Positions 38,190 to 46,743 of a DNA stretch of 64,000 bases are shown one piece after another. The notes beneath the pieces were generated by a model, which was given only the letters and a program-made list of their open reading frames with translations, made no database searches and had not been told where the DNA came from. Position 1 is the first letter of the stretch, and each line of letters opens with the position of its first letter. Source of the DNA: Paraliobacillus sp044383835. Lineage in GTDB: Bacteria > Bacillota > Bacilli > Bacillales > Amphibacillaceae. Both the position numbers and the translations under genes were made by a program. Location: NCBI RefSeq assembly GCF_044383835.1, contig NZ_JBISEP010000012.1:7510-71509 (forward strand), given 5' to 3'.

Positions 38190-39842
38190 ATGAAACAAAA
38201 ATGGTGGCATGATAGTGTGATTTATCAAATTTACCCTCGTAGCTTTCAAGATTCCAATGGTGATGGGATTGGAGATTTAACAGGAATTATATCAAGATTA
38301 GACTATTTAAAAGAATTAGGTGTAGACCTTGTTTGGTTATGTCCTGTGTATGCTTCACCAAATGATGACAATGGTTACGATATCAGTGATTATTATGAAA
38401 TTAATCCGGAATACGGGACAATCGCTGACATGGAAAAGTTAATTGCAGAAGCTAAAAAGCGCGGTATTGGAATTATGATGGATATTGTCGCTAATCATAC
38501 TTCAGACGAACACCCATGGTTTATAGAAGCGTGTAAAAATGAGCAAAGTAAATATAGAAATTTTTATATTTTCCGTGATGGAAAAAACGGAGCACCTCCA
38601 AGTGATCTTTCATCGGTATTTAGTGGAAGTGCTTGGGAATATAGTGATGAAGCAGGTCAATATTATTTACACTTGTTTAGTAAAAAGCAACCTGACTTAA
38701 ATTGGCATAACCCGGAGGTTCGTCAGGCAATGTATGAGGTGCTAAGGTTTTGGATTAAAAAAGGAATCAAAGGTTTTCGTTTTGATGTAATTGATTTAAT
38801 AGCTAAAGAAATTGATAGAGGGATTATTAGTAATGGTCCACTTCTTCATGACTATGTTCAGGAAATGTATAATGAGGCGTTAAAACATATGGATGTAGTT
38901 ACAGTTGGAGAGGCGAATAATGCTGATTTAGAGCAAGCATTATTATTTTCTGGAGAGGATCGAGAAGAATTAAACATGGTCTTTTCATTTGAACATATTG
39001 CTCTTGATGAAGTCATAGGTAAACAAAAGTGGGATTTAAAGTCTCTTGAAGTAGCAGATTTAAAACGTGTTTTTTCCAAAATGCAAAACGGATTAGCTGG
39101 AAAAGGATGGAACGGTTTATTTTGGAATAATCACGATCAACCACGTGTTGTTACAAGATGGGGTGACGATCAAAAGTATCGATATGAAAGTGCGACGATG
39201 CTAGCAACACTACTTCATCTTTTACAAGGCACACCGTATATTTACCAAGGTGAGGAAATAGGTATGACTGGTATTCGTTTTCCTTCACTTGATTCATATA
39301 AGGATATTGAAACACATAATATGTATCAGGATCGTATTGCAAAAGGGTATCCACATGATGAGATCATGGAGTCTATCTATGTGAAAGGAAGAGATAATTC
39401 GCGTACACCGATGCAATGGGATTGTTCAGCACGCGCTGGCTTTACTACTGCAATACCTTGGATCGAAGTAAACCCAAATTATAAAAAAATAAATGTTGAA
39501 GTTGATAGGAATGCTGAACGTTCTATATATCGTTATTATCAACGATTAATTCAGCTACGCAAAAACAATAGAATCATTGTGAAAGGAGAATATCAACTTC
39601 TAGAAACATCGAATGATATTTACGCATATACACGTAACTTAGATGAGGAGACATGGTATGTGTTATGTAATTTCACAGATAAACAAGTGAACTGTAGTTA
39701 CTTAAAACTTCTAGAGAAAGGTGAAGTGGTTATGCATAACTATTTTCCACCTAGCTGCAACCAAGTACTGCGCCCATATGAAGTGATGGTATTGAAAGTG
39801 AAAAATAGAGAGGGAGATTACAATGGCAGTAATCAAATGTGA
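38190..39842 (+). CDS. GH13 alpha-glucosidase, oligo-1,6-glucosidase type
   Basis: This is a cytoplasmic alpha-amylase-family enzyme, 550 residues, with a strong AGGAAGGAGGAG site. The order of motifs is canonical: IYQIYPRSFQDSNGDGIGDL, DIVANHTSDEH, nucleophile Asp in GFRFDVIDL (~199), acid/base Glu in VGEANNAD (~255) and NNHDQPRVVTRWGDD (~327). QPDLNWHNPEVR marks the oligo-1,6-glucosidase subgroup, and the Val after the nucleophile is the residue linked to alpha-1,6 preference. It removes glucose from alpha-1,6-linked oligosaccharides. In a beta-glucan locus this is odd and may point to a substrate with alpha-1,6 parts. It overlaps the next gene by 20 bases. Confidence 0.9.
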   Translation: MKQKWWHDSVIYQIYPRSFQDSNGDGIGDLTGIISRLDYLKELGVDLVWLCPVYASPNDDNGYDISDYYEINPEYGTIADMEKLIAEAKKRGIGIMMDIVANHTSDEHPWFIEACKNEQSKYRNFYIFRDGKNGAPPSDLSSVFSGSAWEYSDEAGQYYLHLFSKKQPDLNWHNPEVRQAMYEVLRFWIKKGIKGFRFDVIDLIAKEIDRGIISNGPLLHDYVQEMYNEALKHMDVVTVGEANNADLEQALLFSGEDREELNMVFSFEHIALDEVIGKQKWDLKSLEVADLKRVFSKMQNGLAGKGWNGLFWNNHDQPRVVTRWGDDQKYRYESATMLATLLHLLQGTPYIYQGEEIGMTGIRFPSLDSYKDIETHNMYQDRIAKGYPHDEIMESIYVKGRDNSRTPMQWDCSARAGFTTAIPWIEVNPNYKKINVEVDRNAERSIYRYYQRLIQLRKNNRIIVKGEYQLLETSNDIYAYTRNLDEETWYVLCNFTDKQVNCSYLKLLEKGEVVMHNYFPPSCNQVLRPYEVMVLKVKNREGDYNGSNQM

Positions 39843-40593
39843 TTTTTTTTCAGAGGTACTATCAATATCCACGTCTATGACTGTTATTCTTCCGCAACCA
39901 AATCTAAACCAAGGAATCAGGGTGAAGAAGTATCCAACACTATATTTGTTACATGGTTTCAGTGATGACCATACGGCGTGGACTCGTCGTACATCGATCG
40001 AACGCTATGTTGAAAATTTAGGTATAGCAGTTGTAATGCCGCAAGTAGATCATAGTTATTATACGGATATGGAATATGGGAAAAAGTATTGGACCTTTTT
40101 ATCAGAAGAGCTACCACAAGTTGCCCAATCCTTTTTTCCATTATCAGATTTACGAGAAGAAAATTATGTTGCAGGACTTTCCATGGGTGGCTATGGTGCC
40201 TTAAAGTGGGCGTTAAGACAGCCGAATCGATTTGCAGCAGCAGCTAGCCTCTCAGGTGCATTAGATATAGTGAAGTGTCTTGAGAAATTTCCAGATGATA
40301 GAAAAAGGGGCTTTTATCATATTTTTGGTGATAAGGAGATAAAAGGAACTGAAAATGATTTGTTTTGGCTAATCGAGCAAGCTGATACATTAGACACGAA
40401 ACCATTATTATACCAATGCTGTGGTACAGAGGATTTTTTATATGAGGATAACCTTCAATTCTATGAAAAAGTTAAAAAATCATCATTTGATCTGACAATA
40501 GAGTTTAGTTCTGGGTCTCACGATTGGTTATATTGGGATGAAAAAATTCAAAATGTCTTAAAATGGCTACCAATCAAGCAAGGGGAAAAATAA
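39823..40593 (+). CDS. Esterase of the EstA/esterase-D type
   Basis: This is an alpha/beta-hydrolase of 256 residues. The nucleophile elbow GLSMGGYG (Ser ~121), TLYLLHGFSDDHTAW near the N-terminus (oxyanion region) and a C-terminal catalytic His in SGSHDWLYW are readable, as in tributyrin/acetyl esterases. No signal peptide, so it acts in the cytoplasm. The start lies 20 bases inside the GH13 gene, with GAGAGGGAG upstream, so the two are coupled. It probably removes acyl groups (acetyl, succinyl or similar) from imported oligosaccharides; the acyl group is a guess. Confidence 0.85.
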   Translation: MAVIKCDFFSEVLSISTSMTVILPQPNLNQGIRVKKYPTLYLLHGFSDDHTAWTRRTSIERYVENLGIAVVMPQVDHSYYTDMEYGKKYWTFLSEELPQVAQSFFPLSDLREENYVAGLSMGGYGALKWALRQPNRFAAAASLSGALDIVKCLEKFPDDRKRGFYHIFGDKEIKGTENDLFWLIEQADTLDTKPLLYQCCGTEDFLYEDNLQFYEKVKKSSFDLTIEFSSGSHDWLYWDEKIQNVLKWLPIKQGEK

Positions 40594-40594
40594 A

Positions 40595-41923
40595 ATGAAA
40601 AAAATAATAGCTCTAGGTGGATCATTGCTACTAATTGTAGTTGTTATATTTTTTATTTTTTATCAAAACAGTAGTGAATTTGATCAGGAATTAAACGAAA
40701 TTGCTGAAGATACCTACCGATTTTTTGAGAACTATACGGATCCTAATACTGGTTTAACAATTGATCGAGTGGACGTTGAAGCGCAAGTAAAAGAGTATAA
40801 ACAAACATCTCCAACCAATATAGCGATGTACCTAGTTAGTACTGTTTCTGCAGTTGAATTAGAAATCATATCCAAAAAGGAAGCTGAGACTAAAATTCGT
40901 ACTACATTAAATACGATGCAAGATATGAAAACGTGGAATGGACTTTACTACAATTGGTATTATACAAAAGATGGCTCTTTAATGACGGATTGGGGACAAT
41001 TTATTTCTACCGTTGATAATGGTTGGTTAACAGCTAGTTTAGTTATCGTAGGGGAATATTTCCCGAGCTTAGCTAAAGTGACAGATCCACTTATTGAAAA
41101 GATGGATTATTCTCATCTATACGATCAGCAAGTTGGACAGTTTCGAGGCGGATATGACGTGGAAAAGAGAAAAGTGACAGATCATCATTATGGACTACTT
41201 TATTCAGAAACGCGTTTAGCAAGCTATGTAGCAATAGGGAAAGGCGATGTGCCTAGTGAACACTGGTGGAAATTGGAACGGGCATTACCAGCGAAATTAG
41301 ATTGGCAATCTCAAGAGCCGTCAGGTAAATATACAACATATGATAACTACAAACTGTTTCAAGGGTATTATGTTTACGATGAATTAAAGTATGTTCCGAG
41401 TTGGGGTGGGAGCATGTTTGAAGCACTAATGCCTACGTTATTCATACATGAAAATAAATTAGGAACAGATGGATTAGGTCTTAATAATTTACGGCATGTT
41501 CAAGGGCAAATAAAATTTGCAAACGAGAAGGGCTATGAAGTATGGGGATTCTCTCCTGCAGGTATTGTTGATGGCTATCATGAATTCGGAGTTCCTGTTC
41601 TTGGGGTGAAAGGCTATGCAGACAATGCCACGGTCACACCTCATGCATCGATTTTAGCTATAGAGCATGCTCCGGAAGAAGTTTTTAAAAACTTAAATGA
41701 ACTAGAAAAAATGGGCGCATATGGAGATTATGGGTTTTATGATTCCATAAATATCAACACTGGTGAAGTAGCTAAAAGTTATTTGTCACTGGATCAAGGG
41801 ATGATTATGATAGCTTTAGTTAATTTCTTAGAAGATGAAGTAATAAGAGATACTTTTCATAATAGTATAATTGGGAAGAAGCCAGAGAGTTTATTGCGAG
41901 AGGAGTCCTTCGATATAAGATAA
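40595..41923 (+). CDS. Exported or membrane-anchored glucoamylase-like protein, candidate surface glucanase
   Basis: The protein has 442 residues. An N-terminal hydrophobic stretch (about 4-24) serves as signal or anchor, with no lipobox. The rest has the (alpha/alpha)6 appearance of the glycoamylase/GH144-like group: NGLYYNWYYTKDG, STVDNGWLTASLVIVGEYF, a PSWGGSMFEALMP segment, GVKGYADNATVTPHAS and the closing YGFYDSINI ... YLSLDQGMIMIAL. It is thus a distant relative of the cytoplasmic protein at 28334 and may cut the polymer outside the cell before uptake. It follows the esterase with one base between. Its start is AAGGGG-AAAATAAA-ATG at 40595. Exact family uncertain. Confidence 0.75.
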   Translation: MKKIIALGGSLLLIVVVIFFIFYQNSSEFDQELNEIAEDTYRFFENYTDPNTGLTIDRVDVEAQVKEYKQTSPTNIAMYLVSTVSAVELEIISKKEAETKIRTTLNTMQDMKTWNGLYYNWYYTKDGSLMTDWGQFISTVDNGWLTASLVIVGEYFPSLAKVTDPLIEKMDYSHLYDQQVGQFRGGYDVEKRKVTDHHYGLLYSETRLASYVAIGKGDVPSEHWWKLERALPAKLDWQSQEPSGKYTTYDNYKLFQGYYVYDELKYVPSWGGSMFEALMPTLFIHENKLGTDGLGLNNLRHVQGQIKFANEKGYEVWGFSPAGIVDGYHEFGVPVLGVKGYADNATVTPHASILAIEHAPEEVFKNLNELEKMGAYGDYGFYDSININTGEVAKSYLSLDQGMIMIALVNFLEDEVIRDTFHNSIIGKKPESLLREESFDIR

Positions 41924-42146
41924 TGAGTTAGAATCGTATTTCAGAAGGACTCGACAAGAATGTTATACGGATTTGGGCGGGAAATATGAAGGTAATCAAG
42001 GCGATAGTAAGAATTTAGAAGCCCTTTCACCAAATATCAAACTAAATGGTTTTAATTTTAATGAATTGGAAGATTTTAAACTAATTAGAAAAGAAAATGT
42101 AATGATTTAATTGAAGCAGCTGGGACATGACTAAAAGGTGATTATC
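41924..42146 (+). other. Intergenic stretch with a short gene relic
   Basis: Between 41960 and 42110 one frame reads like protein (YTDLGGKYEGNQGDS ... KLIRKENVMI) and ends at a TAA, but no start or ribosome site precedes it. It may be the tail of a lost gene. I do not recognise it. Confidence 0.35.
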
Positions 42147-42192
42147 AATAGACGAATTTTAATTCTAAAAAAAGAATTAAAATTCGTCTATT
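42147..42192. terminator. Long perfect AT-rich hairpin
   Basis: Arms of 20 bases (42147-42166 and 42173-42192, AATAGACGAATTTTAATTCT type) pair without mismatch around a six-A loop, with TTTG after. It probably ends the glycan locus transcript; it is unusually long and AT-rich. Confidence 0.65.
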
Positions 42193-42211
42193 TGTTTGAA
42201 GTAAACATTTA

Positions 42212-42352
42212 GCTGTGGAAATACACGACACTCCTCGAAAATGAAGTGCAATTGTTTTCGTGCGATGTATTGCTGTCGAAGTAATCCTTGTCCTACAGGA
42301 ACAGCACGAGCTGAAGCTGTTCCTGAGGAAAGGGAGTGCATTTCAACAGCGG
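42212..42352. repeat. Bacillaceae-type extragenic repeat element
   Basis: GCTGTGGAAATACACGACAC at the left and GGGAGTGCATTTCAACAGC at the right are inverted; the inside has GGAACAGCACGAGC and CCTGAGGAAAG. Elements with these ends are scattered in many Bacillaceae genomes (from memory). It is locally GC-richer than its surroundings. No coding content. Confidence 0.6.
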
Positions 42353-42478
42353 CGTTTGTTCTGCTACATTAATATAAATGTTCGGCTTTTCTCTTGATGA
42401 ATGTTGTTTTGTCCCTTCCTCATTTAACGTTTATTTAAAAATGAATAACTAAAAATTTTAATAATATTAAAATTTTAT

Positions 42479-42506
42479 TTGACATTGTTAAAAAACATGT
42501 TAAATT
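42479..42506 (+). promoter_or_regulatory. Candidate promoter of the DUF2089 operon
   Basis: TTGACA (42479-42484), 16-base spacer, TAAATT (42501-42506), 35 bases before the start codon. The spacer contains AACATGTT, a small palindrome. Confidence 0.5.
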
Positions 42507-42540
42507 TAATTTAGGAATAAAATAATAGAGGAGAAAGAAT

Positions 42541-42840
42541 ATGCATAAAAATGATGTTCCAAATTGGATTTTATCTTTGGAAAAGGAAGACTTAGAGTTT
42601 ATAAAAAAATTCGTAATCAATTCTGGCTCTTTAAAAGAAATAGCAAAACTTTATGATGTTTCATACCCAACTGTGAGAATTAAGTTGGACCGTTTGATTG
42701 AAAAAATAAAATTGCATGATGAAGTAGAAAATGAAGGATTTGTCCAATTTATAAAGCAACTTTCAATTGACGATCGGATTGAATTAGAAGAGGCAAAATT
42801 GATTATAGAAAAATATAAGCAAGAAAGGAAAGATTTATAA
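42541..42840 (+). CDS. DUF2089-type small DNA-binding protein
   Basis: The protein has 99 residues with GAGGAGAAAGA upstream. The central part is a clear helix-turn-helix (SGSLKEIAKLYDVSYPTVRIKLDRL, residues ~29-53), and the C-terminal half is charged and helical. This is the pattern of the DUF2089 group of putative regulators. Its stop overlaps the start of a small membrane protein gene (TAATG), and a similar one follows, so the three are one operon. It probably controls its own operon; targets are unknown. Confidence 0.75.
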   Translation: MHKNDVPNWILSLEKEDLEFIKKFVINSGSLKEIAKLYDVSYPTVRIKLDRLIEKIKLHDEVENEGFVQFIKQLSIDDRIELEEAKLIIEKYKQERKDL

Positions 42841-43127
42841 TGTTTGGATTTGGTGATATTTATGATGTGTTAATCATTGCAGGTTGTTTAGGGGTGCAAT
42901 ATTTCCTTGCTACACGTAATAGTTTTTATTGGGGAGCAATTCTTCCGATAGCATTTCTTATTTGGAGAGGGTCTGTCATATTTACAACAGAAGGAAGAAT
43001 ATTATCGCACGTTTTAATCATGTTGCTTGGATTAGCTTTCCTTATAGGTCAATGGAATGCTGGTAGAAAATCCCTGAAAGAAAAACAGAAGCTAGAATTA
43101 GAGAAAATGGTTACCCGAGATTTATAA
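42840..43127 (+). CDS. Small membrane protein, unknown function
   Basis: The protein has 95 residues and three predicted membrane segments (about 6-22, 28-45, 57-73), then a charged tail ending LELEKMVTRDL. It overlaps the DUF2089 stop by one base, and AGAAAGGAAAG is the site upstream. It shares layout and tail with the next gene, so the two are probably duplicates. DUF2089 regulators are often followed by such small membrane proteins. No function can be assigned. Confidence 0.7.
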   Translation: MFGFGDIYDVLIIAGCLGVQYFLATRNSFYWGAILPIAFLIWRGSVIFTTEGRILSHVLIMLLGLAFLIGQWNAGRKSLKEKQKLELEKMVTRDL

Positions 43128-43186
43128 TAAGTCATGTTAACTAGTAGATTCAGATGAAAATAATATATTGATTGGAGCCTATTAAT

Positions 43187-43462
43187 ATGGAGAAAATTAT
43201 GTTTTTTAGCATTGCTATAGCAATATTAGTAGTACATAAAATATTAACATCGAGAAATCAAGTATGGTTAGGTAGTATTATACCAACTATTTATTTAGTC
43301 TCTGTCATCCTGTTGTTTAAAAAAACGGATGGTTCTCTTAACTTATTCCCGTTTGTCATTCTTTTTGTATTGATGATAGCGGATTGGGGAATTGGTTATA
43401 ACAATCGTAAAAAAAGATTGAAAAAAGAATTAGAGAAAATGCAATCACAAGATTTAAAATAA
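43187..43462 (+). CDS. Small membrane protein, paralogue of the preceding one
   Basis: The protein has 91 residues with three hydrophobic segments (about 2-17, 24-43, 51-68) and a basic-acidic tail ending ELEKMQSQDLK, similar to the end of its neighbour. I chose ATG 43187, with GGAG at 43174-43177, over an in-frame TTG at 43172. Third gene of the DUF2089 operon. Function unknown. Confidence 0.65.
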   Translation: MEKIMFFSIAIAILVVHKILTSRNQVWLGSIIPTIYLVSVILLFKKTDGSLNLFPFVILFVLMIADWGIGYNNRKKRLKKELEKMQSQDLK

Positions 43463-43553
43463 ATTGAAATAATAGGTGAATAAATGCCCCTTTTAAAAAA
43501 TGGTTCTGTTAAAGTTTGTTGCATTACAGTATGTATTAGGTGAAATACTCAAG

Positions 43554-43578
43554 TCTCATCAGATGATGGGATTTTTTT
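43554..43578 (+). terminator. Terminator of the DUF2089 operon
   Basis: TCTCATC (43554-43560) pairs with GATGGGA (43565-43571), one wobble, followed by seven T. Confidence 0.75.
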
Positions 43579-43646
43579 ACGCATGTAATTACTAAAAACT
43601 TATATTCTATATATGCGAATGGAGTAATACAATAAATTTATGACGC

Positions 43647-43723
43647 AAATCGTAATAATTACTGTTTACAAAATAAAAACAATCTATTATAATGAAAAAA
43701 ACAAAACGTAATAGTTACGATTT
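43647..43723 (+). promoter_or_regulatory. Zur-controlled promoter with two Zur-type boxes
   Basis: The promoter is TTTACA (43665-43670), 17 bases, TATAAT (43688-43693). Box 1 (43647-43667, AAATCGTAATAATTACTGTTT type) overlaps the -35, and box 2 (43704-43723, AAACGTAATAGTTACGATTT) covers the start of transcription. Both match the Bacillus Zur pattern TCGTAATnATTACGA. Repression in zinc excess is expected for the two genes downstream. Confidence 0.8.
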
Positions 43724-43789
43724 GATCTGCGTAAATATTTTTTAAAATGTAAATCGAAAAGATTATTATTTGAGAGGAGGTGTCGTTCA

Positions 43790-44059
43790 ATGGCTAAGAA
43801 ATCTAAAGTGGTCAAAGAGAAAAAACGCGAAGAAATGGTAGGTCGATATGCGAAGATTAGAACGGAATGTAAGGCAAAAAGAGATTATGAAGCAATTCGA
43901 AAGTTACCAAAAGACGCCTCGCCAACGCGATTAACGAATCGGTGTGAAATAACTGGAAGGCCCAGAGGATATATGCGGAAATTTAAAATGTCACGAATTG
44001 CGTTCAAGGAATATGCGAACAAAGGACAATTACCTGGGATTAGAAAAGCAAGCTGGTAA
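43790..44059 (+). CDS. rpsN: Zinc-independent ribosomal protein S14
   Basis: This is the 89-residue alternative S14 of the small ribosomal subunit. It has the S14 body (RLTNRCEITGRPRGYMRKFKMSRIAF) but only a single Cys in the region where the zinc form carries two CxxC pairs, so it needs no zinc. Bacillus makes this form when zinc is scarce, replacing the zinc-containing S14 and freeing zinc. The start has GAGAGGAGG upstream. The double Zur site before it fits this regulation. A zinc-binding lipoprotein gene follows by 39 bases. Confidence 0.95.
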   Translation: MAKKSKVVKEKKREEMVGRYAKIRTECKAKRDYEAIRKLPKDASPTRLTNRCEITGRPRGYMRKFKMSRIAFKEYANKGQLPGIRKASW

Positions 44060-44098
44060 TTGGCACGTTACTGCTAATACAAGTAAAGGATGAGGAAT

Positions 44099-45112
44099 AT
44101 GAAAAAAGAACGATTGATTATTGGAATGTTTAGTTTAATTGTGATTTTAATCTTAGGGGCTTGTGGTTCATCAAAAACGTCAGAAGAAAAAGCTGCAAAT
44201 AATGAGGCATCAAATACTAATAATGAAGAGGTATTGAAGATTTATACAACCTTATATCCAATCGAGTACTTTGTAGAACAGATTGGAGCTGACTATGTAA
44301 AGGTTGAATCCATTTTGCCATTAGGAGCAGATGCTCATACATATGAGCCAACTTCAAAAACCATGGTTGATATTGCAGAAGCAGATGCATTTATATACAA
44401 TGGTGCAGATATGGAATCTTATGCAGCCACTATTGAGGAAGCGCTTGAAGCTGAAGGTGTTTCTATTTTAGAAGCGGCAAAAGATGTGGCTTTATTGGAT
44501 CATGTACATGATCATGAAGATGAAGAGGCCAGTCATGATCACAATGAGAATCCAGAGCAAACAGCAGAAGGGAATCACGATCACGGGGACAAAGATCCAC
44601 ATGTATGGTTAGATCCAATTCGTTGTATTTCACTAGCAGAAAACATTAAAGATCTTTTAGTTGAGTTAATGCCAGAAGCAAGGGAAGAATTTGAAGCAAA
44701 TTTTTCAGATTTACAAACAAAGCTAGAAAAATTAGATCGTGATTTTCATGAGAAATTGGAGCAAACCCCAAGAAATGAAGTTCTGGTAACGCATGCAGCT
44801 TATGGTTATTGGGAAGAGGCTTATGGTATCGAACAACTTGCCATTTCCGGCTTATCTTCTTCTAACGAGCCATCTCAGAAACAATTAGAACAAGTTATCG
44901 ATACGGTAAAGGAACATCATATTCGTTATTTGTTGTTTGAACAAAATGTGGAGCCAAAAGTAGCAAGCGTAATTCAAGATGAAACAGGTGTTGATTCTTT
45001 ATATATCCATAATTTATCTACTTTAACAGAAGAAGATGTAAAAAATGATGAGGATTATTTCACTTTGATGAATAGAAATCTTGATACGCTTATAGAAGCA
45101 TTGAGAGAATAG
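44099..45112 (+). CDS. adcA: Zinc ABC transporter substrate-binding lipoprotein
   Basis: This is a cluster A-I metal-binding protein of 337 residues. The lipoprotein signal ends in LILGAC (Cys ~22). Metal ligands and the family pattern are readable: PIEYFVEQIGADYVKV, GADAHTYEPTSKTM, a His/Asp-rich flexible loop (residues ~135-165, HDHEDEE, HNENPEQ, NHDHGDKDPHVWLDP) and VTHAAYGYWEEAYG. Such loops collect zinc. I chose ATG 44099, with AAAGGATGAGGA upstream. It belongs with rpsN under the Zur boxes. The membrane and ATPase genes (adcB, adcC) are not next to it and must be elsewhere. The symbol is by function; znuA is a synonym. Confidence 0.9.
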   Translation: MKKERLIIGMFSLIVILILGACGSSKTSEEKAANNEASNTNNEEVLKIYTTLYPIEYFVEQIGADYVKVESILPLGADAHTYEPTSKTMVDIAEADAFIYNGADMESYAATIEEALEAEGVSILEAAKDVALLDHVHDHEDEEASHDHNENPEQTAEGNHDHGDKDPHVWLDPIRCISLAENIKDLLVELMPEAREEFEANFSDLQTKLEKLDRDFHEKLEQTPRNEVLVTHAAYGYWEEAYGIEQLAISGLSSSNEPSQKQLEQVIDTVKEHHIRYLLFEQNVEPKVASVIQDETGVDSLYIHNLSTLTEEDVKNDEDYFTLMNRNLDTLIEALRE

Positions 45113-45218
45113 TGATATTTGCAGGGGCATATGATTAAAATAGTTTAATCTTTTCCTATGTAAAACAGAAAGTGACTGTGAAATGGAACGGCAGGTAGTG
45201 CATAAGAAATATTCTATC

Positions 45219-45247
45219 TTGACAAACCAGCACCATCTTGAGATAAT
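45219..45247 (+). promoter_or_regulatory. SigmaA-type promoter of codBA
   Basis: TTGACA (45219-45224), 17-base spacer, GATAAT (45242-45247). It begins a leader of ~230 bases with an attenuator. Confidence 0.75.
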
Positions 45248-45270
45248 TAGTCCAATTAAATATTGGTACC

Positions 45271-45396
45271 TTTAATTCAGTCCCGTGAGGCTGACAAGGA
45301 AAACGGATTTGGAAATAGACGACAGATGTGTGTGTGCTACATACATGTGTATCTAATTTCAAAAGCTTCTTGTCAGTCGGGCAGGAAGCTTTTTTT
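45271..45396 (+). promoter_or_regulatory. PyrR-type attenuator in the codBA leader
   Basis: TCAGTCCCGTGAGGCTG followed by ACAAGG (within 45271-45305) matches the PyrR-binding loop of Bacillus pyr leaders. Further down, AAAAGCTTCTTG (45361-45372) and CAGGAAGCTTTTTTT form a terminator hairpin. With UMP-bound PyrR on the loop, the terminator should form and stop codBA; low pyrimidine lets transcription continue. Confidence 0.8.
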
Positions 45397-45486
45397 AATG
45401 AGAAAATGGTAGAACGTGTATTCTATTCAATTATTAAAAAACCTGCTCGGCGCTGGTACCAGTAACCAGTCAAGGAGGAAAATAGA

Positions 45487-46740
45487 ATGGATAAAGATTT
45501 TTCATTGGAGGCAGTGCCTCAGTCTTATAGAAATGGTTTCTTAAAAATGTTTGTGGTGATGTTAGGGTTCACCTTTTTCTCTGCAAGCATGCTTTCAGGA
45601 GGGAAGTTAGGGCTTGGATTAAATATGCAACAATTTATTTGGATCGTGTTACTCGGTAATTTGATTCTTGGATTATATACTGGTGGACTTGCTTATATGG
45701 CAGCAAAAACGGGATTATCTACGCATTTACTTGCTAGATATGCATTTGGTGAGAAAGGCTCTTATTTAGCATCGTTTTTATTAGGTGCAACGCAAGTAGG
45801 GTGGTTTGGTGTAGGCTTAGCAATGTTTGCTGTGCCAGTTCATAAGGTTACTGGAATCGATATGTTCTCTTTAATCGTTATTTCAGGGATTGTGATGACA
45901 GGCTCTGCTTTCTTCGGTATGAAGGCATTAGCAATATTGAGTTTTATCGCAGTACCAGCAATCGCAATACTCGGAAGTGTGTCGGTTGGCGTTGCTATTA
46001 ATGATTTAGGTGGTATGGCAGAATTATTTGCTTATCAGCCAGAAACGTCGATCGGCCTTGCAGCGGCATTAACAATTTGTGTTGGCTCATTTGCCAGTGG
46101 AGGAACATTAACACCGGACTTTGCTCGTTTTGCAAAAACAAAAAAGACGGCGGTCGTAACGGCATTAATTGCTTTCTTTATTGGAAACTCACTTATGTTC
46201 TTATTCGGTGCAGTTGGCTCAATTTCAACTGGATTAGGTGATATTTCGGAAGTGATGTTTGTTCAAGGTTTAATCGTACCAGCAATTATTGTATTAGGCT
46301 TAAATATTTGGACAACAAACGATAATGCGCTGTACGCTTCAGGGTTAGGTTTTTCTAATATAACAAAAATCAAGAAAAGCAAAATGGTTATTTTCAATGG
46401 GATTGTTGGAACGATCTTTGCAATGTGGTTATACAACAATTTTGTCGGGTTTTTAACATTGCTAGGAGGCGCGTTACCACCAATTGGAGCAATCATCTTA
46501 GCTGACTTTTTCTTGCTAAGCAAAGGTCGTTATCCAGCATTAGAACAGATGACATTTCAAGCGATCCGTTGGCCAGCGATTATTGCTTGGGTTGGTGGAT
46601 TTGCTGCGGCACAATGGTTGCCAGGTATTCCGCCTTTAAATGGTATCTTCACAGCGATTGTATTATTCGTCGGTCTTACGTTAGTATTAGAGAAGGTAGT
46701 AAATACGGAAAAAGAGCTGGCATTAGGAAAAGAGGTATAA
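45487..46740 (+). CDS. codB: Cytosine permease
   Basis: This is a nucleobase:cation symporter-1 family transporter, 417 residues, with about 12 membrane helices. It has the SVGVAI and LTPDFARFAKTKK segments typical of CodB, near residues 160-220. AAGGAGGA lies upstream. It brings in cytosine for the deaminase encoded three bases downstream. The PyrR leader links it to pyrimidine supply. Confidence 0.9.
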   Translation: MDKDFSLEAVPQSYRNGFLKMFVVMLGFTFFSASMLSGGKLGLGLNMQQFIWIVLLGNLILGLYTGGLAYMAAKTGLSTHLLARYAFGEKGSYLASFLLGATQVGWFGVGLAMFAVPVHKVTGIDMFSLIVISGIVMTGSAFFGMKALAILSFIAVPAIAILGSVSVGVAINDLGGMAELFAYQPETSIGLAAALTICVGSFASGGTLTPDFARFAKTKKTAVVTALIAFFIGNSLMFLFGAVGSISTGLGDISEVMFVQGLIVPAIIVLGLNIWTTNDNALYASGLGFSNITKIKKSKMVIFNGIVGTIFAMWLYNNFVGFLTLLGGALPPIGAIILADFFLLSKGRYPALEQMTFQAIRWPAIIAWVGGFAAAQWLPGIPPLNGIFTAIVLFVGLTLVLEKVVNTEKELALGKEV

Positions 46741-46743
46741 AAC

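Noticed and set aside
45400..45486. CTGGTACCAG before codB as an operator
   Set aside because: A single short palindrome after the attenuator; nothing links it to a known regulator.
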